Assembly (NCBI GenBank): GCA_001799195.1
Contig: MGSU01000082.1
Span: forward strand, 1-13,650
DNA from: Deltaproteobacteria bacterium RIFOXYA12_FULL_61_11
Lineage (GTDB): Bacteria; Bdellovibrionota_F; JAHFAK01; YA12-FULL-61-11
Direction: 5' to 3'
DNA: 13,650 nucleotides
Program-made: the position numbers and the translations under genes
Notes under the pieces: model-generated
What the model was told of the DNA's origin: nothing
The model's database searches: none
Seen by the model: the letters and a program-made list of their open reading frames with translations, nothing else
Part shown: piece by piece, positions 13,606 through 13,650 of the stretch
Numbering within the stretch: position 1 is the first letter of the stretch
Layout: every line of letters starts with the position of its first letter

Positions 13606-13650
13606 TACTCGATCCCGAGAATGCTCTCAAACAGGTGGTCCTGCAGTTGC
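13602..13650 (+). CDS. start of a further gene in the pilT operon, 3'-truncated
   Basis: A GTG start overlaps the stop of the PilT paralogue (GTGA) and is preceded by a good ribosome binding site. Sixteen codons are visible, reading MILDPENALKQVVLQL, after which the window ends. The sequence is too short to assign a family. Its coupling to two pilus ATPase genes suggests a pilus or motility role, perhaps another ATPase paralogue or a regulator; this is inference. Confidence 0.6.
   Translation, partial: MILDPENALKQVVLQL

Overview
The window is a GC-rich (roughly 60% by eye) bacterial chromosomal segment. It holds seven complete protein-coding genes, one gene cut at its 5' end by the window start, and the first 16 codons of another at the right edge. 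Three contents suggest a predatory or gliding delta-proteobacterial lineage such as Myxococcota or a relative: large secreted lipoproteins with eukaryote-like modules (Kazal; VWA + thrombospondin type 3 + FGE fold), an S9 prolyl-oligopeptidase-type protease, and paired type IV pilus retraction ATPases. This assignment is inference from gene content only; no rRNA or other phylogenetic marker is present. I see no tRNA, rRNA, CRISPR array, transposase or phage gene.

Layout. Positions 1-1692 (+) hold the C-terminal part of an S9-family serine peptidase. After a 186-base spacer with an AT-rich candidate promoter and two mutually exclusive hairpins comes a small lipoprotein with one Kazal-type domain (1879-2508, +). 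It converges on a two-gene minus-strand group: an NDP-forming acyl-CoA synthetase (3522-5630) followed by a TerC-family membrane protein (2530-3471). The 5630-5951 spacer is repeat-rich: one copy of a ~72-base dispersed repeat overlaps the synthetase start, followed by a C/G-rich hairpin cluster and a 25-base near-perfect palindrome. Next is a 777-residue lipoprotein (5952-8285, +) with VWA, TSP3-like calcium-binding and FGE-like domains; its FGE domain lacks both catalytic cysteine positions.

A second copy of the 72-base repeat fills most of the convergent spacer at 8286-8400. It is followed on the minus strand by a tightly coupled pair: a B12-binding-type radical SAM enzyme (9137-10522, GTG start) and a class I methyltransferase (8401-9132). 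Diverging from it on the plus strand is a type IV pilus ATPase operon: pilT (10721-11791), then a long PilT paralogue (11788-13605), then a new gene starting with GTG at 13602. All three are joined by stop/start overlaps.

The pilus genes should cooperate in retraction or its modulation. The radical SAM/methyltransferase pair probably modifies one unknown small molecule or lipid. The two lipoproteins and the S9 peptidase are probably cell-envelope or secreted proteins. The most unusual items are the PilT paralogue with a tandem duplicated N-terminal domain and Asn replacements in several acidic motifs, the dispersed repeat that contributes the ribosome binding site and first codons of a metabolic gene, and the VWA-TSP3-pseudo-FGE lipoprotein.
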